NCBI GenBank assembly: GCA_011390455.1 | Contig: JAABSI010000002.1 | Coordinates: 1-64,000, forward strand | DNA: 64,000 nt | DNA from: Trueperaceae bacterium | GTDB lineage: Bacteria; Deinococcota; Deinococci; Deinococcales; Trueperaceae | Direction of reading: 5' to 3' | Part shown: in pieces, positions 8,137 through 15,653 of the stretch | How the letters are laid out: each line of letters opens with the position of its first letter | Position numbering within the stretch: position 1 is the first letter of the stretch | Translations under genes and position numbers: made by a program | The notes under the pieces: generated by a model | What the model was told of the DNA's origin: nothing | The model's input: only the letters and a program-made list of their open reading frames with translations | The model's database searches: none

Positions 8137-8183
8137 CGCGCTCGCATGCACGCGCGAAGCGGCGCGACCGACGGGAGACCGCG

Positions 8184-9737
8184 ATGCTCACCGACGCCGG
8201 CCTGATGCAGGAGATCGCCCATCAGCACCTGTTCAACCAGTTCTGGCTGACGCTCTTCTTCGTGGTGCCGATGGTGCTGGTCGCCCGGGCGGTCGTCGCC
8301 GGCACGCGCTACTCGGCGATCCTGATCGTCGTCATCTTCGGCCTCACCATGGGCGCCCTGCTCGTGGCCACGGGCGTCTCGGAGCCCGGCCTGGCGGACT
8401 TCCCGATGCTGGGGATGATCGCCCAGACGACGGTGATCGCGCTGGCCGCGTCGTTCTTCGTCGGGGGCCAGGAGCTGCGCCGCATCTTCGGGCGCGTGCA
8501 GGTGCCGAAGGACGAGAGCGTGGTGTACGCGACCGAGGAGGTCGTCTTCGGCACCGGCCGCACCCATCTGGTCTTCATCGCGCGGGCGTTCTTCCTGCTC
8601 TTGGGGATCGAGGCCCTGACCAAGGTCGTGCTCGGCGCCGTCCCGGACGGCACGCTCGCGCGCTACTACCCGTTGATCGCCTACATGGGGTTGGTGATCG
8701 CCGTCATCCTCATCGACCACAAGGCGACCATCGTGCGCAAGCGCGTCTACCTCTACAAGGGGTTCGTCGAGATGGTCGCGATCACCGGCGTCCTGCTGCT
8801 GGGCTACGAGCTCGCGCAGTGGGTGCGGCCCCTGATCGCGCTCCCGCAGATCTTCTTCGTCATGCTCCTCGCCGCGGGCCTCGGCGCCTGGTGGTACCGG
8901 TGGGTCCACGGGCCGGCCATCCGCTGCCTGCTGTTCGCGGGCATCCCGGTCGTGCTGGCGGCGAACTTCGTGGTCGGCGGCTCGCGGATCGGCGACGCCT
9001 TCACCCTGACGGGCATGGACGCGGTGTTGGCCTTCGGCTTCTTCGGGCAGGTGGCGTGGATGTTCGGCGGGATCGCGCTGCTGATGCTGATCGGCCGCAC
9101 CGCGGCGGTGCGCAACCTGGGTCCGGGCATGGCCGGATCGCTCTCGCACGCGGGCCTCACGGGCGCCTGCACCGCCGGCGATCTCGGCGAGGAGGCCGCC
9201 CGACGCGCGCCCATCATGATCAACATCCCGTTCTTCGGGCACGTGTTCGTGTTCTCGATCCTCGCGGTCAGCATCGAGGCGGGCGGCCTGTTGGTGTGGG
9301 CGGCGCTGCTGGTGGCCGCGGTGGGGATCGCCCTGACGGCCGGATCGTTGCGCGCCCTCGCGCGGGCCGATGGCGACGACGAGCGCGAGGTGCGGGCGCT
9401 CATGGCGTTCTCGTTCGGTTGGCAGCTCACCGCGGTGTTCGGCGGGCTGCTCCTGCTCGCTTGGTCGCGGATGCCCATCGAGTCCGCCTTCATGGCGACC
9501 AGCGCGGCGCTGTCGCACTTCGGGCTCTTCGCCGCGATCCAGGAGGGGATGGCCGGTCCGGACGCGGCGGCGCTGATCGCCTTCGTCTTCGCGATGCCGT
9601 TCCTGGTGCACCCCTTGGTCTTCTTCCTGTTCGGCCGGGCGATGGCCGAGGGCGGACGCATGCCGCGCGTGCCCGCGTTCGCTCTGGCGGGGATCGGCGT
9701 GGTCGGCGTCGCGGTGGCGCTGGTGATCGGTGGCTGA
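8184..9737 (+). CDS. Multi-pass membrane protein of unknown function
   Basis: 517 residues, about 12 hydrophobic helices in two groups, joined by soluble loops (one near 105-135 with VQVPKDESVVYATEE, one near 325-350). The loop GMAGSLSHAGLTGACTAGDL followed by GEEAARRAPIMINIP looks like a conserved re-entrant or substrate-loop region as in secondary transporters, but I cannot assign a family with confidence. ATG at 8184 is preceded by GGGAGA at suitable spacing. The gene stands alone between the secreted transglutaminase-like gene and the 9828 gene, with its own promoter and structured leader. Transport is a guess from topology. Confidence 0.75.
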   Translation: MLTDAGLMQEIAHQHLFNQFWLTLFFVVPMVLVARAVVAGTRYSAILIVVIFGLTMGALLVATGVSEPGLADFPMLGMIAQTTVIALAASFFVGGQELRRIFGRVQVPKDESVVYATEEVVFGTGRTHLVFIARAFFLLLGIEALTKVVLGAVPDGTLARYYPLIAYMGLVIAVILIDHKATIVRKRVYLYKGFVEMVAITGVLLLGYELAQWVRPLIALPQIFFVMLLAAGLGAWWYRWVHGPAIRCLLFAGIPVVLAANFVVGGSRIGDAFTLTGMDAVLAFGFFGQVAWMFGGIALLMLIGRTAAVRNLGPGMAGSLSHAGLTGACTAGDLGEEAARRAPIMINIPFFGHVFVFSILAVSIEAGGLLVWAALLVAAVGIALTAGSLRALARADGDDEREVRALMAFSFGWQLTAVFGGLLLLAWSRMPIESAFMATSAALSHFGLFAAIQEGMAGPDAAALIAFVFAMPFLVHPLVFFLFGRAMAEGGRMPRVPAFALAGIGVVGVAVALVIGG

Positions 9738-9748
9738 CCGGTGAGGTC

Positions 9749-9782
9749 TTCAACGCCGTTTTGACGCAGGCGGCGCTACCCT
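9749..9782 (+). promoter_or_regulatory. Promoter with imperfect 11-bp-period direct repeats upstream of the SARP locus
   Basis: TTCAACG (9749-9755) and TTTGACG (9760-9766), 5 of 7 identical, have an 11-bp period and end 10 nt before the -10 candidate TACCCT (9777-9782). TTGACG here is too close to the -10 to act as a -35. The layout matches SARP-activated promoters; it would drive the 9828 gene and the SARP gene that follows it by 12 bp. Confidence 0.4.
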
Positions 9783-9827
9783 GGCGGCCATATCCAGCCC
9801 TCTCGCCGTGCCACCACGGAGGTCGCC

Positions 9828-11078
9828 ATGCCCAAGCTCTACCTCTCCGAAGCCCTCGCCCTGCTCGGCAAGACGCTCCCGTTCGTCTGGGTGCGGCTGG
9901 GCAGCTACGCGGCGCTGTTCGTGGCGCTCGCGATCTACTTCGGGGTGGTGGGCGGGCTCGCCTTCCTGCTCGGCCGCCTGTGGGCGCCGCTCGGCTTCAT
10001 CACCTTCCTGATCGCCATCGGTGGCGGCTTCGGGCTGCTGCGCTGGGTGTCGCGGTACTACTTCTACTTGCTCAAGGCGGCGCACGTGGCGGTGATGACC
10101 GAGTTCGTCGTGCACGGCCAAGCGCCCGCGGAGGGGCAGATCGCCTACGGCAAACGCCAGGTGACGGAGCGCTTCCGCGACACCAGCGTGATGTTCGCCG
10201 TCGACGTGCTCGTGGACGGGGCGGTCAAGGCGGTCGTGCGCACCTTCGCGCGCATCACCAGCATCCTGCCGATCCCCGGGCTCGGCTCGCTCGCCAAGCT
10301 CCTCGAGCGCGTCGCGGTCGCGTCGACGACGTACGTCGACGAGGCCGTCCTGTCGCGTGCGTACGCGCGGCGCGAGCAGAACGTCTGGAAGGTCGCGCAC
10401 GACGGCGTGATCCTCTACGCGCAGGCCTGGAAGCCGATCCTGGCGAACGCGCTGGTGCTCACGCTGATCGGCTACGTCGAGTTCATCATCTTCCTGCTGA
10501 TCCTGGCCGCGCCCGCGTTCGCCTTCGCGGCGGCCTTCCCGGCCATGGCGCCGGTGGCGGCGATCATGGCCTTCGCCGGGGCGTGGCTCCTGAAGCTCGC
10601 GCTCGCCGACCCGTTCGCGATGGCGGCGACGCTGCTCGCCTACCACCGCAGCACCGCCGGCATGGAGCCCGATCCCACGTGGAAGGCGAAGCTCGAGGGC
10701 GCGAGCACCAAGTTCCAGGAGCTCGGGCGCAAGGCGGTCGAGTCGGTGCAGTCGCGCGCGCCCGGGGCCGCGGGGGCCGGGGCCGGCGGCGGCGCCGCGT
10801 CGACGCCGTCCGCGCCGTCCGACCCGCCGCCGGTGCCGCCCGGCCCGTCGGCTCCGCCCATCCAGGAACCGCCGGGCATGCCGCCGGCGCCCCCCGCCCC
10901 GGACGTGCCGCCCGGACCCGATGAGCCGCCCACCCCCGACGTGCCGCCGGCGCCCGAGGCGCCGCCCGCACCCGAGGCGCCGCCCGCGCCCGGCGCGCCG
11001 CCCGAGATCGAGGCGCCGCCCGCCCCCGAACCGCCGGGCGAGGTGCCGCCGACCGACCGGCCCCCCCGGGAGGGCTGA
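9828..11078 (+). CDS. Membrane protein with long proline-rich C-terminal tail
   Basis: 416 residues. Residues about 15-70 and 190-280 are hydrophobic (four to six helices); the linker carries YGKRQVTERFRDTSVMFAVD and the segment ITSILPIPGLGSLAKLLERV. The last 100 or so residues are low-complexity, with PPAPEAPPAPEAPPAPGAPP-type repeats, suggesting a disordered or wall-spanning tail. No named family recognised. ATG 9828 has GGAGG 6 nt upstream. It precedes the SARP/STAND regulator by 12 bp in the same direction, so the two are very likely co-transcribed and this protein may act in the same pathway (inference). Confidence 0.75.
   Translation: MPKLYLSEALALLGKTLPFVWVRLGSYAALFVALAIYFGVVGGLAFLLGRLWAPLGFITFLIAIGGGFGLLRWVSRYYFYLLKAAHVAVMTEFVVHGQAPAEGQIAYGKRQVTERFRDTSVMFAVDVLVDGAVKAVVRTFARITSILPIPGLGSLAKLLERVAVASTTYVDEAVLSRAYARREQNVWKVAHDGVILYAQAWKPILANALVLTLIGYVEFIIFLLILAAPAFAFAAAFPAMAPVAAIMAFAGAWLLKLALADPFAMAATLLAYHRSTAGMEPDPTWKAKLEGASTKFQELGRKAVESVQSRAPGAAGAGAGGGAASTPSAPSDPPPVPPGPSAPPIQEPPGMPPAPPAPDVPPGPDEPPTPDVPPAPEAPPAPEAPPAPGAPPEIEAPPAPEPPGEVPPTDRPPREG
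10801..11075 (+). repeat. Imperfect proline-rich coding repeat
   Basis: Degenerate repeats of GCGCCGCCCGCRCCCGAG type encode P-P-A-P-E-A units within the 3' end of the membrane protein gene. Unit number is likely to vary between strains by slippage. Confidence 0.6.
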
Positions 11079-11090
11079 GGCCCGGACCGC

Positions 11091-14060
11091 GTGCCGTCCG
11101 TCGAGCTCCGCGTGCTCGGGAGCCCCACCGTCGTGGTGGACGGCGCCCCCGAGGCGCTGCCGGCGGTGGTGCCCGCGTCGTTGCTCGCGTACCTGGCGGT
11201 CGCGCGCGACTGGGTGCCCCGGGCCGAGCTCGCCTACCTCTACCGCCCCGACGAACCGGAGGCGGTGGCGCTCCCGTACCTGCGCCTGCAGCTGCACCGG
11301 GCGCAGCGCCTGCCCTGGGCCGCGGGGTTGCAGGTGGACGCGCAACGGGTGCGCTGGGACGTCGCCAGCGACGTCGCGCGCTTCGAGGCCGCGTTGGCCG
11401 AGGGCGACCTGGGCGCGGCGTGCGCCGCCTACGGCGGCGCCTTGCTCGAGGGCTACGCGCTGCGCGGGCGGCCCGCCTTCGACGCGTGGCTCGACCTGGA
11501 GCGCGGCGCCCTGCAAGAGCGCTACCGCGGCGCCCTCGAGCGCCGGGCCGACGACCTGAGCCTCCGCGACGCGCACGACGACGCCGTGGAGGTGCTCGAA
11601 CGCCTCGTCGCCCTCGACGATCTGGACGAGGCGGCGGTGGCCGCCCTGGTCGCCGCGCTCGCACGCGCCGGCCGGCTCGGTGAGGCGCGGCGGCGCTACG
11701 AGGCCTTCGAAGCGCATCTGCGCCGCGAGGTGGGCGCGGAGCCGGCCGCCAGCACGCGAGCCGCCCTCGAGGAGCCGCCGGCCCGGCCGCGCCGCGCGCC
11801 CGCGCCCGGCTCGACCGAGGCCGGGGGGCACCCGGGCCCGCCGCTCCCCGAACCGCCCACCCGCTTCGTCGGGCGCGATCGCGAGCTCGCCGAGCTCGAC
11901 GCCCTGCTCGACCGCGACGGCGCGCGGCTGGTGACGCTGGTCGGACTGGGCGGGGCGGGCAAGACGCGCCTCGCCCTCGAAGTCGCCCGACGCCGCACGG
12001 GCCGGTACCGGGACGGGGTGCGCTTCGTGCCGCTCGCCGCCGTCGGGGACGGCGCGCAACTCCTCGAGCGGGTCGCGGAGGCGCTCGGCGTCGACGTCGG
12101 GGCGGGCGCGGCCGCGGTGCGGCAGGTGCGCGAGGCGCTCGCCGAGCACGACGTGCTGGTGGTGCTCGACGAGTTCGAGGGGCTCGCCGAGCACGCGCCC
12201 GTGGTGGGCGAGATGCTGGCCGGCGACGGGCTGGGGCGGGTGCTGGTCACGTCGCGTCGGCGGCTGGCGCTCTCCGGTGAGGTGGTCGTCGACGTCGATG
12301 GCTTGCGCACCGATGCCGGCGCCCCGGGGGCCTCGTCGGAGGCGGTGGCGCTCTTCGTCGGGGCCGCGCGGCGCGTCGCCCCGCGGCTCGAGCTCGGCCC
12401 GGACGCGCTCGCCGCCGCGGGCCGGGTCGCGCGCGCCGTCCAGGGCGTGCCCTTGGCGCTCGAGCTCGCCGCCACCTGGGTCCGGGCGATGCCGGTGGCC
12501 GCGGTGGCGGACGAGCTCGAGGTCGGCCTGCACCTGCTCGAGACCGACCTGGTGGACCTCCCCGAGCGCCACCGCAGCCTGCGCGCCGTGCTCGAACGGA
12601 CCTGGGCCGACCTGGACGCCACCGAGCGCGCGGCGCTCGCGCGCTTGTCGGTGCTGGTGGGCGGCGGCACGCTCGCCGCGGCGGAGGCGGTGGCGGGCGC
12701 GCACCGCGCCCTGCTGCTCGGCCTGCTCAACCGCTCGTTGCTGCAGCGCCTCGGCCCCGATCGCTTCGCCAGCCACCCGCTCGTCGCGCAGTTCGCCGCG
12801 GAGGCGCTCGCCGCCGACCCGGACCTCGACGCCGCCGCCCGCGACGCCCACGCGGCGCACTACGCCGGCCGGCTGCACGACGTGGGCGAGGCCCCGACGG
12901 TGGGCGCGAGCGAGGCGCTCCTGGCGCTCGCCCCCGACCTCGCGAACCTCGAGCGCGCCTGGCTCCGGCTGCTGGAGGCCGGCCGATACGCGCGCGCGCT
13001 CGAGGTCGCCCGGCCGCTCTTCGACTTCTACGACCTGCACGGGCACTACCGCCAGGGGGGCGAGCTCTGCGACGCCTCGCTCGCGCGCCTCGCCGGTGCG
13101 CGAGGCGCGCTGGTCGAAGCGCTGCGCGCCACCGTCGAGGGGGCCGCGGCGACCACGGCGCGGGAGCGGGGCGACCTCACCGCCGCGCGCGCCCACGCCG
13201 AGTCCGCCGAGGCGAGCGCGGCGCGCGCCGGGCGCAGCGACCTCGCGGGGCGCGCGCAGCGCTGCCTGGGCGACGTCCTGCAGATGCAGGGTGAGTTCGA
13301 GGCGGCGGAGGCCGTCTACCTGCGGGCGATCGCGGCCTTCGAGGCGATCGGCGACGAGGGCGATCTGGCGAACGTGCTCAACTCGCTCGGCAGCATGGAG
13401 GCGATGCAGGAGCGCTTCGAGGCGGCCGAGGCCCGCTTCCTGCGCTGCGTGGTCCTGTTCGAACGCGTCGGCGACGAGCTGTCGCGCGCCACCGCGCTCA
13501 ACAACCTCGGCTACCTCGCCGACGTGCGCGGCGAGCTCGATGAGGCCGCGCGCCGGTACGAACGGGCGCTCGAGGTCTACGAGCGGCTCGCGTACCCGCG
13601 CGGGGTCTCGTCGGTGAAGAACAACCTGCTCGTGCTCTACGGCCAGCTCGGGCGGCTCGACGAGGCCGAGGCGATGGGGCGCGCCAGCCTCGAGGTCAAG
13701 GAGGCGGTGGGCGACGTCCTGGGGCAGATCGTCACCCTCAAGAACCTGGGCGACCTGCAGGTCCGGCGCGGCACGCCGGAGCGTGCGGACGCCTTCTTGC
13801 GCCCCGCGCTGCGCATCGCGCGCGACGCCGAGGCGCTCCCCCGGCTGCTGCAGGTGCTGGTCGCCTTCGTGCCGGCGCTCGACGCCACCGACCGGCGCGC
13901 GCTGGCGGACGCGGCGGCCGAGGCGGTCTGGCGGCATCCGGTCGCGCCGCCGAGCGTGCGCGAGCGCGCCCGCGCGCTGCGCCCCGCGCTCCCCGACGAC
14001 CCCGCGCCCGACCCCTCCGCGCTCGACCCGATCGTCACCCGTCTGCTCCTCGACGGCTGA
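11091..14060 (+). CDS. SARP-type regulator with BTAD, STAND ATPase and TPR domains
   Basis: 989-residue cytoplasmic transcription regulator. Residues about 1-95 form an OmpR-like winged helix (VELRVLGSPTVVVDGAPEAL), 100-225 a BTAD domain (GDLGAACAAYGGALLEGYAL), 250-560 a STAND/NB-ARC ATPase with Walker A GLGGAGKTRLA (about 285) and Walker B VLVVLDEFEG, and 640-920 TPR repeats (EAAEAVYLRAIAAFEAIGDE and several like it) ending near DPIVTRLLLDG. Such proteins are thought to switch between ADP- and ATP-bound states on a signal read by the TPRs. GTG 11091 follows the upstream gene by 12 bp. A likely target promoter with SARP-type repeats starts 10 bp after its stop. A paralogue of 988 residues lies at 55433-58399. 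Confidence 0.9.
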   Translation: MPSVELRVLGSPTVVVDGAPEALPAVVPASLLAYLAVARDWVPRAELAYLYRPDEPEAVALPYLRLQLHRAQRLPWAAGLQVDAQRVRWDVASDVARFEAALAEGDLGAACAAYGGALLEGYALRGRPAFDAWLDLERGALQERYRGALERRADDLSLRDAHDDAVEVLERLVALDDLDEAAVAALVAALARAGRLGEARRRYEAFEAHLRREVGAEPAASTRAALEEPPARPRRAPAPGSTEAGGHPGPPLPEPPTRFVGRDRELAELDALLDRDGARLVTLVGLGGAGKTRLALEVARRRTGRYRDGVRFVPLAAVGDGAQLLERVAEALGVDVGAGAAAVRQVREALAEHDVLVVLDEFEGLAEHAPVVGEMLAGDGLGRVLVTSRRRLALSGEVVVDVDGLRTDAGAPGASSEAVALFVGAARRVAPRLELGPDALAAAGRVARAVQGVPLALELAATWVRAMPVAAVADELEVGLHLLETDLVDLPERHRSLRAVLERTWADLDATERAALARLSVLVGGGTLAAAEAVAGAHRALLLGLLNRSLLQRLGPDRFASHPLVAQFAAEALAADPDLDAAARDAHAAHYAGRLHDVGEAPTVGASEALLALAPDLANLERAWLRLLEAGRYARALEVARPLFDFYDLHGHYRQGGELCDASLARLAGARGALVEALRATVEGAAATTARERGDLTAARAHAESAEASAARAGRSDLAGRAQRCLGDVLQMQGEFEAAEAVYLRAIAAFEAIGDEGDLANVLNSLGSMEAMQERFEAAEARFLRCVVLFERVGDELSRATALNNLGYLADVRGELDEAARRYERALEVYERLAYPRGVSSVKNNLLVLYGQLGRLDEAEAMGRASLEVKEAVGDVLGQIVTLKNLGDLQVRRGTPERADAFLRPALRIARDAEALPRLLQVLVAFVPALDATDRRALADAAAEAVWRHPVAPPSVRERARALRPALPDDPAPDPSALDPIVTRLLLDG

Positions 14061-14070
14061 CCCCCCGCAA

Positions 14071-14103
14071 CGAAACGGCGACGAAACGCCGGCCGCCTAG
14101 CTT
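14071..14103 (+). promoter_or_regulatory. SARP-type promoter of the beta-helix operon
   Basis: CGAAACG (14071-14077) and CGAAACG (14082-14088) are perfect heptamer direct repeats separated by 4 nt (11-bp period). The -10 box TAGCTT (14098-14103) follows after 9 nt, and ATG 14110 after 6 more. Published SARP sites (ActII-ORF4, DnrI types) have this heptamer/11-bp/8-bp geometry. The adjacent upstream gene is itself a SARP, so it is the likely activator. Confidence 0.6.
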
Positions 14104-14109
14104 GGCCCC

Positions 14110-14298
14110 ATGGCCAAGGAGCGGCTCGTCGGCAGCTACCTCGTTCGGTTCACCGAAGGCGACGACCACGGCACGCGCGTGCGGCTGCAGGACCTGCGGT
14201 CGGGCGAGGTGCTCGAGTTCGAGACCTGGGTGGCGGCGTGGTCGTTCGTCGACGAGGCGGTGGGTGCGCGTTCGGCGCCCGCCGAGCCGCCCACGTGA
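14110..14298 (+). CDS. Small conserved-looking protein of unknown function (62 aa)
   Basis: 62 residues: MAKERLVGSYLVRFTEGDDH, then basic/acidic strands (RVRLQDLRSGEVLEFETWVA) and a short helix ending in a proline-rich tail. The pattern suggests a single small beta domain; no signal peptide, no membrane segment. It is the first gene of the beta-helix operon, begins 6 nt after a -10 box (leaderless), and the next gene starts 38 bp after its stop. GC-rich third positions support coding. I do not recognise a family; a small regulatory partner of the SARP or a chaperone-like role are both speculation. Confidence 0.65.
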   Translation: MAKERLVGSYLVRFTEGDDHGTRVRLQDLRSGEVLEFETWVAAWSFVDEAVGARSAPAEPPT

Positions 14299-14336
14299 CC
14301 CGGCCGGGCCCCCTCGCGGGGCGGGAAGAGGACCCC

Positions 14337-15653
14337 ATGCACCACCCACGCGTTCGTCGCGCCGTCCTGGCGCTCGCCGCCCTGCTCCTCGCGGGGGCCC
14401 CCGCGCTCGCCCAAGCGTGCACCAAGTACGTCAGCGAGGCCGGCAGCGGCCGCGTCGCCACGCTCGAGCGCCCCGCGCGCGACCTGGGCAACATCGCCGC
14501 CGACCTCGAGCCCGGCGACGTCGTCTGCATCACCGGCGGGGTCTTCAACGGCCGCGCCGACAGCGGCGCCGACCGGATCCTGGTGCCGGTCGAGATCTAC
14601 GGCGGCTACGCCCCCGACTTCTCGAGCCGCGACCCCTGGGGGGCGCACGTCACCGTCCTCACGGGCGTCCACAACGCCGACAACTTCGTCACCGACGCGC
14701 GCCTGACGATCGACACCAGCGACTTCGCCACCCGCCTGATGGCGGCGCGCGGCGAGGAGACGGAGCACCGCGTCGTGGTCGACGGCCTCGTGATCGACCA
14801 CGGCGACCGCAACTACTACGCCGGCGACGTCGAGCTGAAGATCGTCCGGCAGGGGACGCCGCAGCACACCCCCACCCCCGAGTCCGGCGGGCTGGTGATC
14901 CGCACGGGCGTGACCAGCACGATCGTCGTGCGGCACGTGATCGTCACCAACACCGCGCCCACCCAGGGGGCCTTCGCTTTCTTCCCCGGCGCCGCGGCCG
15001 ACGTGACCGTCGAGCACTCCGTGGCCGTGAACAACACCGGCGTCGGCTTCCACCTCGCCACCGCCATCTCGGCCGACAGCCCCGACGACTTCCCGCGCTA
15101 CCGCTTCGCCCACAACGCGGCGCTGTTCACCCACAAGCACGACCCCTTCGGCACCATCGGCGGCTCGGCCGTGGCGCTCGAGGGGCGCATCCACGTCGAG
15201 CTGGCGAACAACGTCTTCGCCTTCAGCGATGCCTTCGGCCTCGACAACGCCCGCCGCGCGACCGACCTGGTGCTCACCGACAACGTCTTCGTCGCGAACG
15301 CCATGGGCGACTATCAGGAGTTCGACACCGTCATCGACCTCGAGAACCTCGCCGACTGGGCGATGGAGGTCTACGACGCCTTCGGCAACGTCCGTGCCGA
15401 GCCGGACTACGCGATCTCGGACGCCTGGGGTGCCGCCTACGGCGCGCGCGTGGTGCTCGACCGCAACGCCGCCGAGGCGGAGGTCGAGGCCGTCGACTCG
15501 TGGGCCAACACGGTGCGCGGCTTCTTCGGATGGAACCTGCAAGCGGCCGACCTCGACGTCGATTCCGACGTGTGGCTGCCGCGCATGGCGCTCGCGGACG
15601 TCTTCGCGACGGCGGTCCAGCTCGACGGCACGTACGGGCCGGTGGCGCCGTGA
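14337..15653 (+). CDS. Secreted right-handed parallel beta-helix protein
   Basis: 438 residues. A signal peptide (VRRAVLALAALLLAGAPALA, cleaved before QACTKYV) directs export. The body repeats short strands and turns of pectate-lyase/NosD type: VVDGLVIDH, TSTIVVRHVIVTNT, ADVTVEHSVAVNNTGVGFHL, HVELANNVFAFSDAFGLDNA, LVLTDNVFVAN. The C-terminal third is less regular and acidic. No catalytic residue set of a known polysaccharide lyase or hydrolase can be identified, so it may bind rather than cleave. ATG 14337 is preceded by GGGAAGAGG. The stop overlaps the GTG of the next beta-helix gene, so the two are translationally coupled. Confidence 0.8.
   Translation: MHHPRVRRAVLALAALLLAGAPALAQACTKYVSEAGSGRVATLERPARDLGNIAADLEPGDVVCITGGVFNGRADSGADRILVPVEIYGGYAPDFSSRDPWGAHVTVLTGVHNADNFVTDARLTIDTSDFATRLMAARGEETEHRVVVDGLVIDHGDRNYYAGDVELKIVRQGTPQHTPTPESGGLVIRTGVTSTIVVRHVIVTNTAPTQGAFAFFPGAAADVTVEHSVAVNNTGVGFHLATAISADSPDDFPRYRFAHNAALFTHKHDPFGTIGGSAVALEGRIHVELANNVFAFSDAFGLDNARRATDLVLTDNVFVANAMGDYQEFDTVIDLENLADWAMEVYDAFGNVRAEPDYAISDAWGAAYGARVVLDRNAAEAEVEAVDSWANTVRGFFGWNLQAADLDVDSDVWLPRMALADVFATAVQLDGTYGPVAP

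Noticed and set aside
8092..8183. Named riboswitch in the leader of the 8184 gene
   Set aside because: I compared it mentally with c-di-AMP, c-di-GMP, guanidine, SAM, ZTP and fluoride consensus features; none fits, so only an unnamed hairpin is reported.
9761..9766. TTGACG as a sigma-70 -35 box
   Set aside because: It is only 10 nt from the -10 candidate, too close; it is interpreted as half of the 11-bp direct repeat.
9750..13937. Very long open frame on the minus strand opposite the SARP and upstream membrane-protein genes
   Set aside because: It is antisense to well-supported genes, is Arg/Gly/His/Gln-rich and shows no domain; long antisense frames are expected at this GC content.
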